64,000 bases of DNA from Clytia hemisphaerica (lineage: Eukaryota; Cnidaria; Hydrozoa; Leptothecata; Clytiidae): assembly GCA_902728285.1 (NCBI GenBank), contig CACVBU010000970.1:666741-730740 (forward strand), read 5' to 3'. The notes beneath the pieces are model-generated. The model saw only the letters and a program-made list of their open reading frames with translations. It was not told the DNA's origin and did no database searches. Both the position numbers and the translations under genes were made by a program. Positions 10,442-21,091 of the stretch are shown here, in pieces; position 1 is the stretch's first letter, and every line of letters starts with the position of its first letter.

Positions 10442-11040
10442 CTCTCGGGTTCCTAATAATTGGGTTTTTTGGAATAATCGGGGTTGGTGAAAAAATCACA
10501 AAACTTAGGGGCTCTGACCATAGTCGAAAAATTGATTTAAGTATTTGAACATAAAAGTTACTTTTTAGGTTCTTTAACACTTTTGACAAAGAATTGCCTT
10601 TATAAATTGCTTTTTAATCAAATCTCTTAAGAGTAATTAAGAATTTAATTGTAAAAATGACGTTGTGAACTTTAAAAAGACGTTAATGATATGTTGCATC
10701 ACCTCCTTCTATAAAAAGTGCTAAGTTTTAATGGGTAATTAACTTTTTTGTTTCGAAGTTTTTTCAAACTGTCCGCAAAGAATTGAACTGTTTTAAATTT
10801 TTCGGAAAAATCTTCTAAATTAATGCATCAAAAGTTATGGCTGTTTTTCTATGAATAAAAATGTCATGGGTGGAAAATTTTTAAAATGGAGGCCAACACA
10901 GCAAGAATTTGGGCAAAAGAGTGAACTTCCAAAAAGCATTTTCCAAAAATTAATAAGCAGGGGGGGATTGGAAAGAGAATGCCTTGGTAGGAAAATTTTC
11001 GAAAAATTAATCAGGGGGACGCTTATTAGGTACCCGAGAG
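10442..11040. mobile_element. MITE with CTCTCGGGTACCTAATAA ends
   Basis: The left end CTCTCGGGTTCCTAATAATT and right end GCTTATTAGGTACCCGAGAG are inverted repeats of about 18 bp around 600 bp of non-coding DNA. The right half has internal units of the form AAAATTTTCGAAAAATTAAT followed by G runs. The ends match the elements at 34162-34445 and, more loosely, 12371-13206, so these form one superfamily. No transposase is encoded. Confidence 0.7.
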
Positions 11041-11808
11041 AACTTATTAGAAAGTCATTGACTTTTCGATAGATTCCTAATCCCTTTGAACTTCAAGGAG
11101 TTTGTGCTACGGAAGATTGGAGCTATCGAAATAAAGCATATACCAGTTTTAAGTGCAAAAACTGCATAGCTGGTTGTGAAATTTGTGCTTTTCTTTACAC
11201 CCAGGGTGTAAAATAGTTTACACCCAGGGTGCAAAATAGCTGACATAAGTGGATAAATTTTGGTGGGGGTCAGATTTGGCGAATTTTGGCAAAAATCCCC
11301 AAATTAAATCCTCCGCCAAAAATCGGCCATCATCACTTTAAGATAATTTCAATTTTGCCGCACCCAAAATCTTAAAAATCTAAAGAGCAACGCGGCGGTT
11401 ACTTAAGGAAATACGGTAAGCAACATGTTCTATGTTATAAACGTGGATTCACTCAATGTGTTCATGCTTGTGTCTTGTGTAAATTATGTGTGTAAAGTAG
11501 GTTAAAAAGTCTCCTTTGCATATTCCTTTAAACGTCATTAATTCTTCTAGACCTTCTTTCATCCATTTTCGTCCAAATACAATTTCGAAGACAGGGTATG
11601 TGCTTGAGTTTCTGGCGACATGGTTGCATTTAACCAGTGAACTTCGAATAAACATCACACATCTTCTAGATTCATTGAACTTGTCAACTAATTCCCAGGA
11701 ATTGACAAGGTGTTTGATTCAAGAGTCGCTTTTGATCTCAAGTCATTTTCATCCTCTAAAACGTTTTCTTGAATGAACAATAACACCATAGCCTTAACCA
11801 TATCATCT

Positions 11809-14800
11809 TTATTTGGGTTTAAAAGTATCTTTTTCTTTTCTAATAGCACCCATCACTTCGATTGGATCCGTCAATTGGACGTGTTGTTGAACAGCTGGTT
11901 GACTGCAATAAAAAGAAAGACCAGAATTTGTTAAAATCTACCAGGAAAGAAATACTGAAGGGTAGTTACCAAATCTGTCCAAAGCCCAGATAGAGATAAG
12001 GGAAGACTGCACACCTCCTTAATGTAAATCCTTAAGGGAACACATTTTGGCAAGAACTAATTTTGGCAATTCAGCGAGTTTAGAGAAAATTCGCCAAAAT
12101 TAGTTCTCGCCAATATTAAAAACTTTCAAGATTTTCGTTACTCGCCAACAAAATTAGTTCTCGTCAAAATAAGTTCCCTTTTGAATTTGTTACTTACAGT
12201 TCTGATCAAAGGAAAGTATCTTATTATTCTTGCAATGACTGGTACGGTCTAGTCATCCAATTTATGAAAGTATCTTTAAATGAGGCCAAGCCTATCTAGG
12301 TTATCAGTCGAGATATTATCATCAACTGAAGTACTCACCATCATGTTGAAAATAGATCAATTTAGAGTTTACTCTTAGGTGCCAAACAAACGCCGCCCCC
12401 CCCCCCCGCTTGTTAATTTTTCGAAAATTTGCCAACCCCCCGGACCTTATTAGGACCCCCCGGATCTTATTAGGACCCCCCGTTTATTAATATTAAAGAA
12501 AAAATTTTTCAGTTGGCAAAAAGAAGTCCCCTTATTTTTCTCCAAAAAGCCTGATTTGTATATGTAATCACATGATAACGAGTGCAATTCGAATATAATT
12601 GCAAGAGTGATTTTTTTGTTATTAATTTTCCGAGTCCGAAAGGACGAGGAAAATTAGAAACAAAAAAAATCACGAGTGCAATTTTCGAATTGTACGAGTT
12701 ATTATGTGATTACGAGCTAATCGCACAATGGCTGTCACTACTTTTTCCCAGTTAGGAAAGTAAATTACAGAAATTACACTGAGAGTTTTATATTTTTCTC
12801 TTCTCTTTATGTATTTCTTTTGTTGTTGTTTATTGATTTTCTCTCTCACAAAATAAATTTCGAATGCAATTAAAACGTTCGATGCGAAAAAAAATGTAAG
12901 AAAAAATATTAAAATCAATTTCGTAAACATTGGCGCCGCATTAGAGAGTGTGATTAACGATTAATTGCTCTCTACAGGATGCAATTAACGATTAATTGCT
13001 CTCTTTGAGGGCGTGCCAAATAAGAAAAAATAACCCATCGTGCGATTATAGCCTATATTTACATTATTTTTGGGTTTTCAGAAATAGTATTTCCAACCAC
13101 CCCGGCAATTAGCCCCCCCCCCGTTTATTAAAATTTCGAAAATTTTCCAACCCCCCCCATTTATTCGAACCCTCTCTCCCCCCCCGTTTATTTGGCACCT
13201 GAGAGTACACTGTTTACTACTCATCATACCTAGTTCGCATGAAAGGATTGTATAACTTCTCTTCGTTTAAAGAAGATGGTATTGTTGGAAGATTTCTTTC
13301 TCTGCGACCCTGAACAGAAAAGAAGAGAAATTTTTATGTTTATGAATACATATGGTAATGTAGTTTGGTATTTGGGAATAGGTTTCAAAGTTTCACTTTC
13401 TGCTACGTTCTGGAAGCTATAACTTTCTATGTAATAATTTTGAATGAAAAATAATACCCAAACCTCTTAATTTGGATTTTTCTTTAATTCGACTAAACAT
13501 TGTTGGTCACTTTAGTCGAAAAGCACTCCAAAACACTCTCTATAATTCGAATCTCTTATTCGAAGAAATGATTTAGCCCCTTGGGAATTGAATTAGAGAG
13601 ATGCGATTGTATAGCTGAAATCAGGTACCTCTATACCAAAAATAAAGTTTCATCAAAAATGAATTTTTTTTATTTTCTTCTGCATTTTTGAAGTTATTTT
13701 CAGTGGTATATAACTTCAATAAGCGAATAGACGTTGATATAAAAGAATTACACATAATGATCAACGAATAAATCAAATTTTCAAACCTTTGCCCACTCCA
13801 TTTTCTCAATGAGATCTTTATTTTCTGGCTCAACATGAAGTGCGTATTGTAGATTCTGTACAGTATACTCGTGACCACAATAAACATTCTAAGAAAAGAC
13901 AAAAGGTAAGAAAATGTAGAGAGTTGTAGGGTTAAATCTTTTTTTAAAGTTTTAACTGAAAGAATTTCAAACAATTACATCATTTTGTTCTGAAGGTAAG
14001 AAATTATGTAATTATTCAATACATTCGGTTAACCAAATACACTAACTGGAACAGTTTGATATTATAAGTTATTCCTTAAATCTCTCAAAACTGAGTGTAC
14101 TGATGAGTGAAAATAAATTTTCTAAAAAAGAAATATTTCTCAAAAAATAGCTTTATTGCTATGTGTATCCTGTAAAAACAATCCTATGATTTTAAACACA
14201 GCTTTGTGTCACCACCCTATGTACCTTCTGATACGCTATATAGCACACCTCAGTTATTTTATACTTACACAATGATCGGGTAGTTTTGATAATTTCTCAA
14301 TGAGTGCTTCATGCATTTGGTGTGGTGTACCTTCAAAGAACCGCCCACAACCGCCTACAAACAATGTGTCTCCTATGATTAAAAATATAAGAGAAATATT
14401 AGATTCATGTAGCCCTTTTTTTCGTCATTAGATATTAATAATGCATTATTACAATCATTATTATCAATTATCAAAATACATACAAGTTTTAAAGATGAAG
14501 ATGCACCAAAAATAAATTACGAGGATTATACTCTTGTCTTTCACGACTTCAAATCAGGATAGGGATAATGAGAGTAATGTTTTGAACCGTTATTGAAGCA
14601 TCGCATTGAAAAGTAATCTCATTGTTTGTAGCAAAAATAACTACTAGATGATGCAAATAAAACACTTATTAATTATATCGTGTCTTATATATGATTAAGA
14701 TATATACCTGTGAAAAGTGCCGGAGCATTTGAATTTCCTTCCACCAAATAACAAATATGACCCATTGTATGACATGGCGTAAAAATACACGTGACATCTA

Positions 14801-16863
14801 GGTTACCGATCTAAACACAAACAATTGTAATCATGTTCATTGTTTTGGTCTGAACACCTAAATAACGTGATAGTAAATGTTGAAACACATTTGGTTTGCC
14901 AAAATAACAAATTCAATAGAAGGAATATAATTATTGTATGGAAATGCATTTTTATTGCCCTAGGGGAAGGGGCTTTGGAAAATTTAAATCATTAAATTCA
15001 ATTCAAATAAAATTTCGTACATACAGTAGGCTATGCCAACAGCAAAACATTATCATTTTCAGCCGGGAAACTCTGGTTAAAATTCTCCTATCTTAAGTAG
15101 TGATGAGAGAAACTGTATCTGCTGAATATGGAATTCCAGTGTTTTTCAAAATTTCTGCACTGAAAAGAGACGAGTTTCCTGTCTACATTGTTTAGAGATT
15201 AAGTGCAAAGCAGAATATACTAACCTTAAGTTTATCACCATCTTCAACTTTTTTATTGAGAGCACCAATTCTATCATCGCCACCGCACACAGTCAGTCCT
15301 TTGACCAATTTGCACATCTCCTCATTTCCGCCAGCATGATCCCTGTCAAGCAAACAAGTAGGTTTTTTAGAATCAGGCAGATAGTTAATCTGTATTAGGT
15401 TGAAGGGACTTTTGACAAGCAGCTTGTATTTTTTAAAGCATTATTAAGTAAAGTAAAATAAGTATATTCTTTTGGTGGCTGTCGATAGGCTGGGAGTGTT
15501 GGAATCCTTCCCCTTTTTCTATCTGCCCTAGACCTTGGAGGTCGAATGCACACCTACTATAAATTCCTAGTGACTTACCTACAATCATGGACAAAATATT
15601 TGAGACAAAGAGGATTTTCCTGCAAAATCTTAAACATCACAAATGATTTTTAAGCGCATTAAACTACAGTTGGGAAGTAGAGTTTTAACTCCGAGTTTTA
15701 GCATGAGACTTTTAAGACTTGGGACCTTATAGGACCTCAGGATTTAAAAGATTAAAATCTGCTCCAATAAGGCGTGGAATGTAGCCTAAAAGCCACCGAA
15801 CCCCTCCAAAATCGAAATATTGAATGAAAGAAAGTGGAAGTGCCATTGCAAAAGCAATTCTCGTCCAAACTTTAAATCCTGAAAAACGTTAAAATACACT
15901 AATATTTCAAAATATTTCAACACCATGATTGTACAGTTAGACCAGATTACCCAATCTATGATTCTTATTCACTGAGTTGGCAGTGACCAGGGATCAAACC
16001 ACAACCCTTGGATCATAAAGCGAATGCTCTACCAACTGAGCTACCTCGCCACACAGTTTGGTAATGGTCTGGTAATTTCACTTAGCAATCTCAAATGATA
16101 TTTATTTTCAATATAGCTCTGTATAGCTAGAACAATAAAAGCCTTATCTAAAAATGTCTAAAAACCAGCAACCTTGGGTTTGGTTTGTTCAACATTTTTC
16201 CACTGAGCTTTAAATGTTGCTTTTTAAGCAATAGTCTTAAAAAGACTCTTATCTTAAAATAAGAAAAAGAATCTGAATTTTCTTACCAATGATGATGAGT
16301 AGTAAGGATGTGTGTCAATTTGACATTTTCTTCTTTGACTGCATTCAAGCATTTCTCCGGTTCCACAGGATCAATAATAGCAGCTTCTCGTGATTGCTCA
16401 CAAATGATCATGTACATGTAATTGTCTTGAAGGGCTGGTAATAGTTTTACTTTCATCTCGCTTGAGTAAATGGCTGTTGAGAGGGTTGAATTACCTCGAC
16501 CTGGATTGTTTATTAAATCAAAACAATTTCAATAAATCACAGTAACTGTGGCGATTCCTTACATAGACTTATTTTGATTAACACAACTGTTGTGTTAATC
16601 AAAATAAGTCTATGTAAGGAATCGCCATGACCATGACTAGATTCAGTGAATCGAATGATAAAACATATATAAACTCAGTTCAATTTAGATTAAAACTTTA
16701 AATAACCTCAAAAATTTAGTAGGCATCGAGGTAGGTATTATTGCGGTGGTTAAAGTTTTATAGTATATATAAAAAACATACCCCAAACTCCTTTAAGAAA
16801 GTTGAGAATAGCACCACGTGGATTTGGTATACTAGGGATATTTGGGCAAGCTTGTCTCCACAT
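11809..16863 (-). CDS. HAGH: Glyoxalase II (hydroxyacylglutathione hydrolase), mitochondrial and cytosolic
   Basis: Coding exons: 16863-16782, 16500-16287, 15342-15225, 14810-14708, 14372-14269, 13888-13787, 13309-13230, 11902-11809. All have GT-AG borders and join in phase to give 298 aa. The enzyme hydrolyses S-lactoylglutathione to lactate and glutathione using a binuclear metal centre in a metallo-beta-lactamase fold. The ligands are visible: [35 protein letters not shown] and [12 protein letters not shown]. The C-terminal substrate-binding helices ([17 protein letters not shown]) are complete. Exon 1 adds an Arg-containing, acid-free leader ([20 protein letters not shown]) of mitochondrial type. 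An internal Met at residue 43 ([15 protein letters not shown]) is the conserved cytosolic start, giving 256 aa. A 5' untranslated exon may exist, since an acceptor-like TTTCTTTAG lies just before the ATG. There is no antisense or operon relation with neighbours. Confidence 0.96.
12033..12181. mobile_element. Short foldback MITE in the last HAGH intron
   Basis: The arms AAGGGAACACATTTTGGCAA and, on the other strand, AAGGGAACTTATTTTGACGA continue into GAACTAATTTTG on both sides, so most of the 149 bp is an imperfect hairpin. Flanks are A/T-rich. No coding content. Confidence 0.65.
12371..13206. mobile_element. MITE with ACTCTYAGGTGCCAAAYAAACG ends in the last HAGH intron
   Basis: The left end ACTCTTAGGTGCCAAACAAA is mirrored by TTTGGCACCTGAGAGT at the right end. 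Just inside both ends are C runs followed by TTAATTTTTCGAAAATTTGC-like units, in the same orientation rather than inverted. A separate 150-bp palindrome (12564-12713) and a doubled AACGATTAATTGCTCTCT unit (12955-13007) lie within, suggesting nested insertions. Intronic and non-coding. Confidence 0.65.
12564..12713. repeat. 150-bp imperfect palindrome
   Basis: GTAATCACATGATAAC at the left mirrors GTTATTATGTGATTAC at the right. The next blocks, CGAGTGCAATTCGAA and TTCGAATTGTACGAG, also pair. The apex is a GAAA-capped stem, ATTTTCCGAGTCCGAAAGGA followed by CGAGGAAAAT. The apex resembles hammerhead stem II, but the catalytic CTGATGA core is absent. Confidence 0.7.
15579..15740. repeat. Dispersed repeat in HAGH intron 2 with exon-like splice signals
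   Basis: The segment matches 41110-41290 (shared TAGAGTTTTAACTC and GGAAATTCC/GATTTTCC ... CAAAATCTTA blocks) and, in part, 60400-60480. On the minus strand 15619-15579 is a 41-nt stretch bounded by TTTTGCAG and GTAAGTC. Joined to HAGH exon 2 it would shift the frame, so it is not part of the main product. Confidence 0.5.
15979..16052 (-). mobile_element. tRNA-derived SINE / tRNA-like sequence in HAGH intron 2
   Basis: On the minus strand it has a good box A (TAGCTCAGTTGGTAGAGC) and a box B-like GGTTTGATCCC at tRNA spacing. The anticodon arm does not pair well and the acceptor ends do not match, so it is not a functional tRNA. The internal polymerase III promoter would drive SINE transcription. 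Confidence 0.65.
16549..16627. repeat. Perfect 79-nt palindrome in HAGH intron 1
   Basis: Arms 16549-16587 and 16589-16627 (39 nt each) are exact reverse complements around a single T at 16588. The arm starts TGGCGATTCCTTACATAGAC. It lies 49 bp from the exon 2 acceptor. See findings. Confidence 0.9.
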
Positions 16864-17199
16864 TGATTTGATCTAAAGAAAACTCTCCTCTTCTTTTTTG
16901 TAAATAATATGTTATTCTAATTTAATCTGGATGGGAAAAAACAATATAGTTTTAAAATGTTTAAAGGCAACCTGTTTGATATTGAATCCTACCTGGAGTG
17001 AAATCTTGCATCACTGGAGGGAAACATGCATACGCCTCAATTAATTAATATGTCTGGTCATGGTTTTCTCAGGCCAATAAAAAGAAATAGTCTTGTTTCC
17101 GGAAATGTGGCGCGCAAATATCATGAGACCCTGTCAGACCTGCCAACTTGAGATGTCCATTTTGCATGAGATAAAAATTTCCAAGTCAAATCTGAAATT

Positions 17200-17345
17200 G
17201 TAGCCCGGTTTTCCAATTTTCCGAAATCGGGGAAATCGGGGGAAAACTTTTTTCCGAAAATTGGAAAATTAGGGAAAATTTTTTTCGGAAATTGGAAAAT
17301 CAGGGAGACTTTTTTGCCAAAATTCGGGAAATCAGAGAAAGTTTT
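17200..17345. repeat. Degenerate short tandem array upstream of HAGH
   Basis: About four imperfect units of roughly 40 nt, each a GGGAAA run followed by CTTTTTTCCGAAAATTGG or a variant. The array lies about 340 bp upstream of the first HAGH coding exon. Confidence 0.6.
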
Positions 17346-17870
17346 TTCAAAAATCAATAATGTGTGAGTGCATGAGAAATCAAGTTTTTCAAAAATTGCA
17401 TGAGACAATGTTGAAATACTCACGCTCAATGCGCAAGAGTTGGCAGGTCTGTAATATACAAATCAAATATATAAGAATGTTTGTTCGCCTTTGCTGTATA
17501 TTATATTATTCAAGAAAAGTAAAGATTCGGGCATCATTCAGAATGACAGATTGAAAGTAGCACTTTCTTTTGTTCCCAGGACATATTTTTAGAAATCTGG
17601 CAATATATTTTACCGTAACTTGGTCTAATGTCAACATCCCTCTTCTAATCTCAACACCCTTCTTTAGAGATAGGAATAGTAACGTCAACTGCTCTAACTT
17701 GGGACTATCTGACAAAACATGGGACGGCAATTCGGCCACCATTACACCGAATCTCCAAAGTCATTTGATTTGAGTTAATGAACGACGTATTAAAAAATAT
17801 AATCGACCGTGCGCAACACACTGGGCTCAACTTCAGTGGCTTCAAATCATTCATAGGCCCAATTGTAGAC

Positions 17871-18425
17871 CCCCAGATATTCACCCAATGAACAAGTGTG
17901 CCAAATTTTAACCAAATCCGATTATTTTGGAGGCCTGTAGACTGCTCCAAAGCTTTAGCCTCGTTTTGGCAAAAAACTCGTTCCCAGGCCCCAAAAATCA
18001 AAATTTTCAAAAAATGAAAAAAGCGCCCCCAGATATTCACCTAAGGAACGAGTGTGCAAAATTTCAACCACATCCGACCATTTTTGAAGTTTCCAGGCTG
18101 CCCCAAAGTTTTAGCCTCGTTTTGGCGAAAAACTCGTCCCCAGTCCCCAAAAATCAAAATTTTCAAAAAATGGAAAAAACGCCCCCAGATATTCACCTAA
18201 GGAACGAGTGTGCAAAATTTCAACCAAATCCGACCATTTTTGAAGTTTCCAGGCTGCCCCAAAGTTTTAGCCTCGTTTTGGCGAAAAACTCGTCCCCAGG
18301 CCCCAAAAATCAAAATTTTCAAAAATGAAAAAAACACCCCCAGATATTCACCCAAGGAACAAGTGTGCCAAATTTCAGCCAAATCGAACAATTTTTGAAG
18401 TCTCCAGGCTGCCCCAAAGTTTTGG
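17871..18425 (+). repeat. 156-bp minisatellite, about 3.5 copies
   Basis: Units start with CCCCAGATATTCACC at 17871, 18026, 18183 and 18337, a period of 155-157 bp. Units 2 and 3 are nearly identical. Each includes AGTTTCCAGGCTGCCCCAAA and AACTCGTCCCCAG. The array runs into an ACAC/AGAC microsatellite (18428-18463) and the palindrome CAACTGAAGTTGAG. A related end occurs at 41815-41875. Confidence 0.88.
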
Positions 18426-18727
18426 GACATACACACACACAGACAGACAGACACACACACACACATTCTCAGATTCTAACTCAACTGAAGTTGAGAATAT
18501 ATATGATTTCTCTTCCGCACTGAGTAGGCTTTTAAATCGAAATATGAAAAAAATCTGTAGTAGAACACACACGAGTGTCTGTGTACTCTAAGAGGAACGA
18601 AGAAGTATGATTGATAAACTTGGTGGAGTTATCAAAACAAATTTGTTGTCAAAGAGATTTAACAGTACCGTGAATGGTCCTAAATACGACAGCCCTGCCT
18701 AAATCCGACCCCCCCCCCCCAAATAAC

Positions 18728-19412
18728 TACCGGGTGCGTCAGAAAAAACTTTGGACGTTTGGTGAGCCACTAGGACCGAGCAAAGTCTTTTTAAAACTCA
18801 AAACCACTTTTATTAGAAAGAGGATAGTCTAACTTAAATTTTGAGGTATAGCTTTTTAAGTTGGGTAAAGTATTTCTCAAGTTATAAGCTTTTGAAGTTA
18901 AAATTCACTTTTCGAAAAGTGTAAAAAAACGTCAAAAATGGGTAATTAAAATGTTGTGACAATAGACAGTGTTGTCGCGGCATTTTGAGAAAGAGAGATT
19001 TTTTTCCATACATCACACTCTTCACAGATAGATTCTCTCAAAAATTCACCAAAATAAAATTTTTAATTGTTGTTTTACAAATTCCTGCTCTGGTATGTTT
19101 TATTACCCAGTGGAAACATTAATGACATCGTTAAAAACGTGCACATCAGAACAAAAGAGAAAGAGAGAGATAGAAAAAAAGAGAACAAATTTAATTACCT
19201 GTTTTTGATGCATTTTTGCTCTTTTTGATAAGTAATTTTGAGCTTCAAATAGCAATATCTCAAAAAGTTTTGTTTCAAATTTAATGAATGATACCTCAAA
19301 ATTTAAGTTAGACTATCCTCTTTCTAATAAAAGTGGTTTTGAGTTTCAAAAAGACTTTGCTCGGTCCCAGTGGCTCACCAAACGTCCAAAGTTTTTTCTG
19401 ACGCACCCGGTA
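18728..19412. mobile_element. Tc1/mariner-like MITE with TA target duplication and long inverted repeats
   Basis: The ends are CCGGGTGCGTCAGAAAAAAC and its complement, with inverted identity for about 117 bp on each side (18730-18846 and 19291-19410). TA flanks both ends (18728-18729 and 19411-19412). The core is non-coding. A TA duplication suggests mobilisation by an IS630/Tc1/mariner transposase encoded elsewhere. Confidence 0.85.
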
Positions 19413-19658
19413 TATGAAAAAAAATTCTATGTTTATAAACATTCCCTCTCCAAGCTGAACAATAAACTATTGCAAGGACTCTCGAAACAAAACATCTAAC
19501 AAGATGACTATAATGTCAAGATGTCAATTAATGTGATCAAAGAAGTGCGAGTTGTAAAAATAATTACCTCTATTATTCTGAATCCATTGCTCATGTTTAA
19601 AACGTTAACAATTTATGTAGTAAAAAATTGTATGAGAAGCAATTATTGTAATTTGGTT

Positions 19659-20045
19659 CAATACACCGTTTAGGAGTCGACTGCGCACGCGTCCAAACAA
19701 TTTTCTATTGCTTTGATTTTAGCGACCGTTCTTTCCCGCGTAAAAACCGGTAGGTAAAATTCTGGTTCTCATAAGGAAACCTAGCAGAGAAATGGTAGGT
19801 GAAGAACTTCTTATAATCATAACTTCTTTTCCTCTAGATGAATTTTTGTGAAATTTTCAGGAGAGATTCATAAAATTATCATTAATATCATGCTCAAATA
19901 TCTAAATCATTCTCTTTAAAGGAAAGAAAAAAATTGACAATGTTTACATTCCTCTAACCTTCCACAGTACTAAAGTGCGCATTTTTACCTACTGTTTTCA
20001 CGGTGGAACACGGTGGAGATAGCGAGACTCCTAAACGGTGTATTG
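19659..20045. mobile_element. MITE with CAATACACCGTTTAGGAGTC ends
   Basis: CAATACACCGTTTAGGAGTC at the left and GACTCCTAAACGGTGTATTG at the right are perfect 20-bp inverted repeats around non-coding DNA of about 350 bp. Possible short target duplication GTT. Confidence 0.8.
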
Positions 20046-21091
20046 GTTCAGTGTATCAAATCTCACAGTTTAGTTGACACTTTGGTATCTTCATTGCGCC
20101 ACAGTGAAAGGTTTGTTTTCATTTTAGTTTGTATCTTTGAAAGACCCCATCGGATTGAGGCAGAGCTGTCGGATTTAAGACCACTCACGGTAAGTGAAAA
20201 TACAGGCAAGATATCAACCAGTCCCATGTTTTGACCAATTGTCCCAAGCAGCCTAGAACAATGTTAAATTTCGTTTTCACGCAAATTCGTCACATTATGT
20301 CCCGATAGCCTCATACCTACAGAACTTATCCTTAGAGGCAATCGAGCAAGAACAATAGAAAAAATCTTTATTTGGCTCTGTAGAAAAATTGCAAAATAGA
20401 AACTTGCTTAAATTTACAATACTGATTCTTTACCCCAAAACGAAACTTTTCTATTTTGTAAATCTTTCTTCCACTTCCCCATATGTAAAATATAGAGTAT
20501 TTTCGTTTTCCCCCCAAACTTGCGAGGGAAAAATGTTAAGGCCGCGTGTTGTCCTCACGGATTTTTCTAGAGTAATTTATTTGTGTGATGTCATAATGTT
20601 ATTGTTCTCTTCTCAGATTATTACTGACGGCACTTCAATCACTTACGGGATTGGACAATGGTTGACAATAGACCGTGACGTATACAACAATTTGATATGA
20701 CGCGGCAAATGAAAGTTCATTATTGGGTGGCTTGATAACACTCGTGATTTCTTTATTTTTCTAATATATTTTGTTTCTTTGTTTTGGAGAATGATTATAG
20801 TAAAAAATATGGTTTTATACTATTATTTTTAAATTTGATATTTTAAATGCCTATTTTAAGAAAAACTTGTAATTGGGCGGAAAGAATAAAAACGCCTTTG
20901 TTTTGAACGCCCGACAAAATCGCAGGATTCTGGGACTTCTTTTAAGGGTTAAACATGAAAACAAAGAACTAAGAAGAATCGACTTTTTCAAACTTAAAAT
21001 ACAATGTAAAATAATTTTGTAATCAAAATTTATTTTAAGAAATATATTGAAAAGTAATAAGGGAAAGGGAAATCGAAAGTAATTACATTCG

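Larger units (their letters stand above)
17685..20262. mobile_element. Probable composite inverted-repeat element holding several nested repeats
   Basis: The left end (CTTGGGACTATCTGACAAAA then CATGGGACGG, about 17697) is mirrored at the right end (CATGTTTTGACCAATTGTCCCAAG, about 20225-20248). The same pair of ends bounds only about 570 bp at 50250-50825. The longer copy therefore contains later additions: the minisatellite and two further MITEs. No transposase. Confidence 0.5.

Noticed and set aside
14101..14130. Hammerhead ribozyme at ACTGATGAGTGAAAAT
   Set aside because: There is no stem II and no matching GAAAC/GTC parts; a chance CTGATGAG.
15979..16052. Functional tRNA gene on the minus strand
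   Set aside because: The internal promoter is good, but the anticodon arm is poorly paired, the ends do not form an acceptor stem, and it lies in an intron like other SINE copies.
17121..17429. 102-codon minus-strand open frame upstream of HAGH
   Set aside because: The frame is the translation of a degenerate GGGAAA/CTTTTTTCC array (repeated PNFGKK-like text), not a gene.
17927..18328. 133-codon open frame
   Set aside because: It is read through the 156-bp minisatellite and repeats with it.
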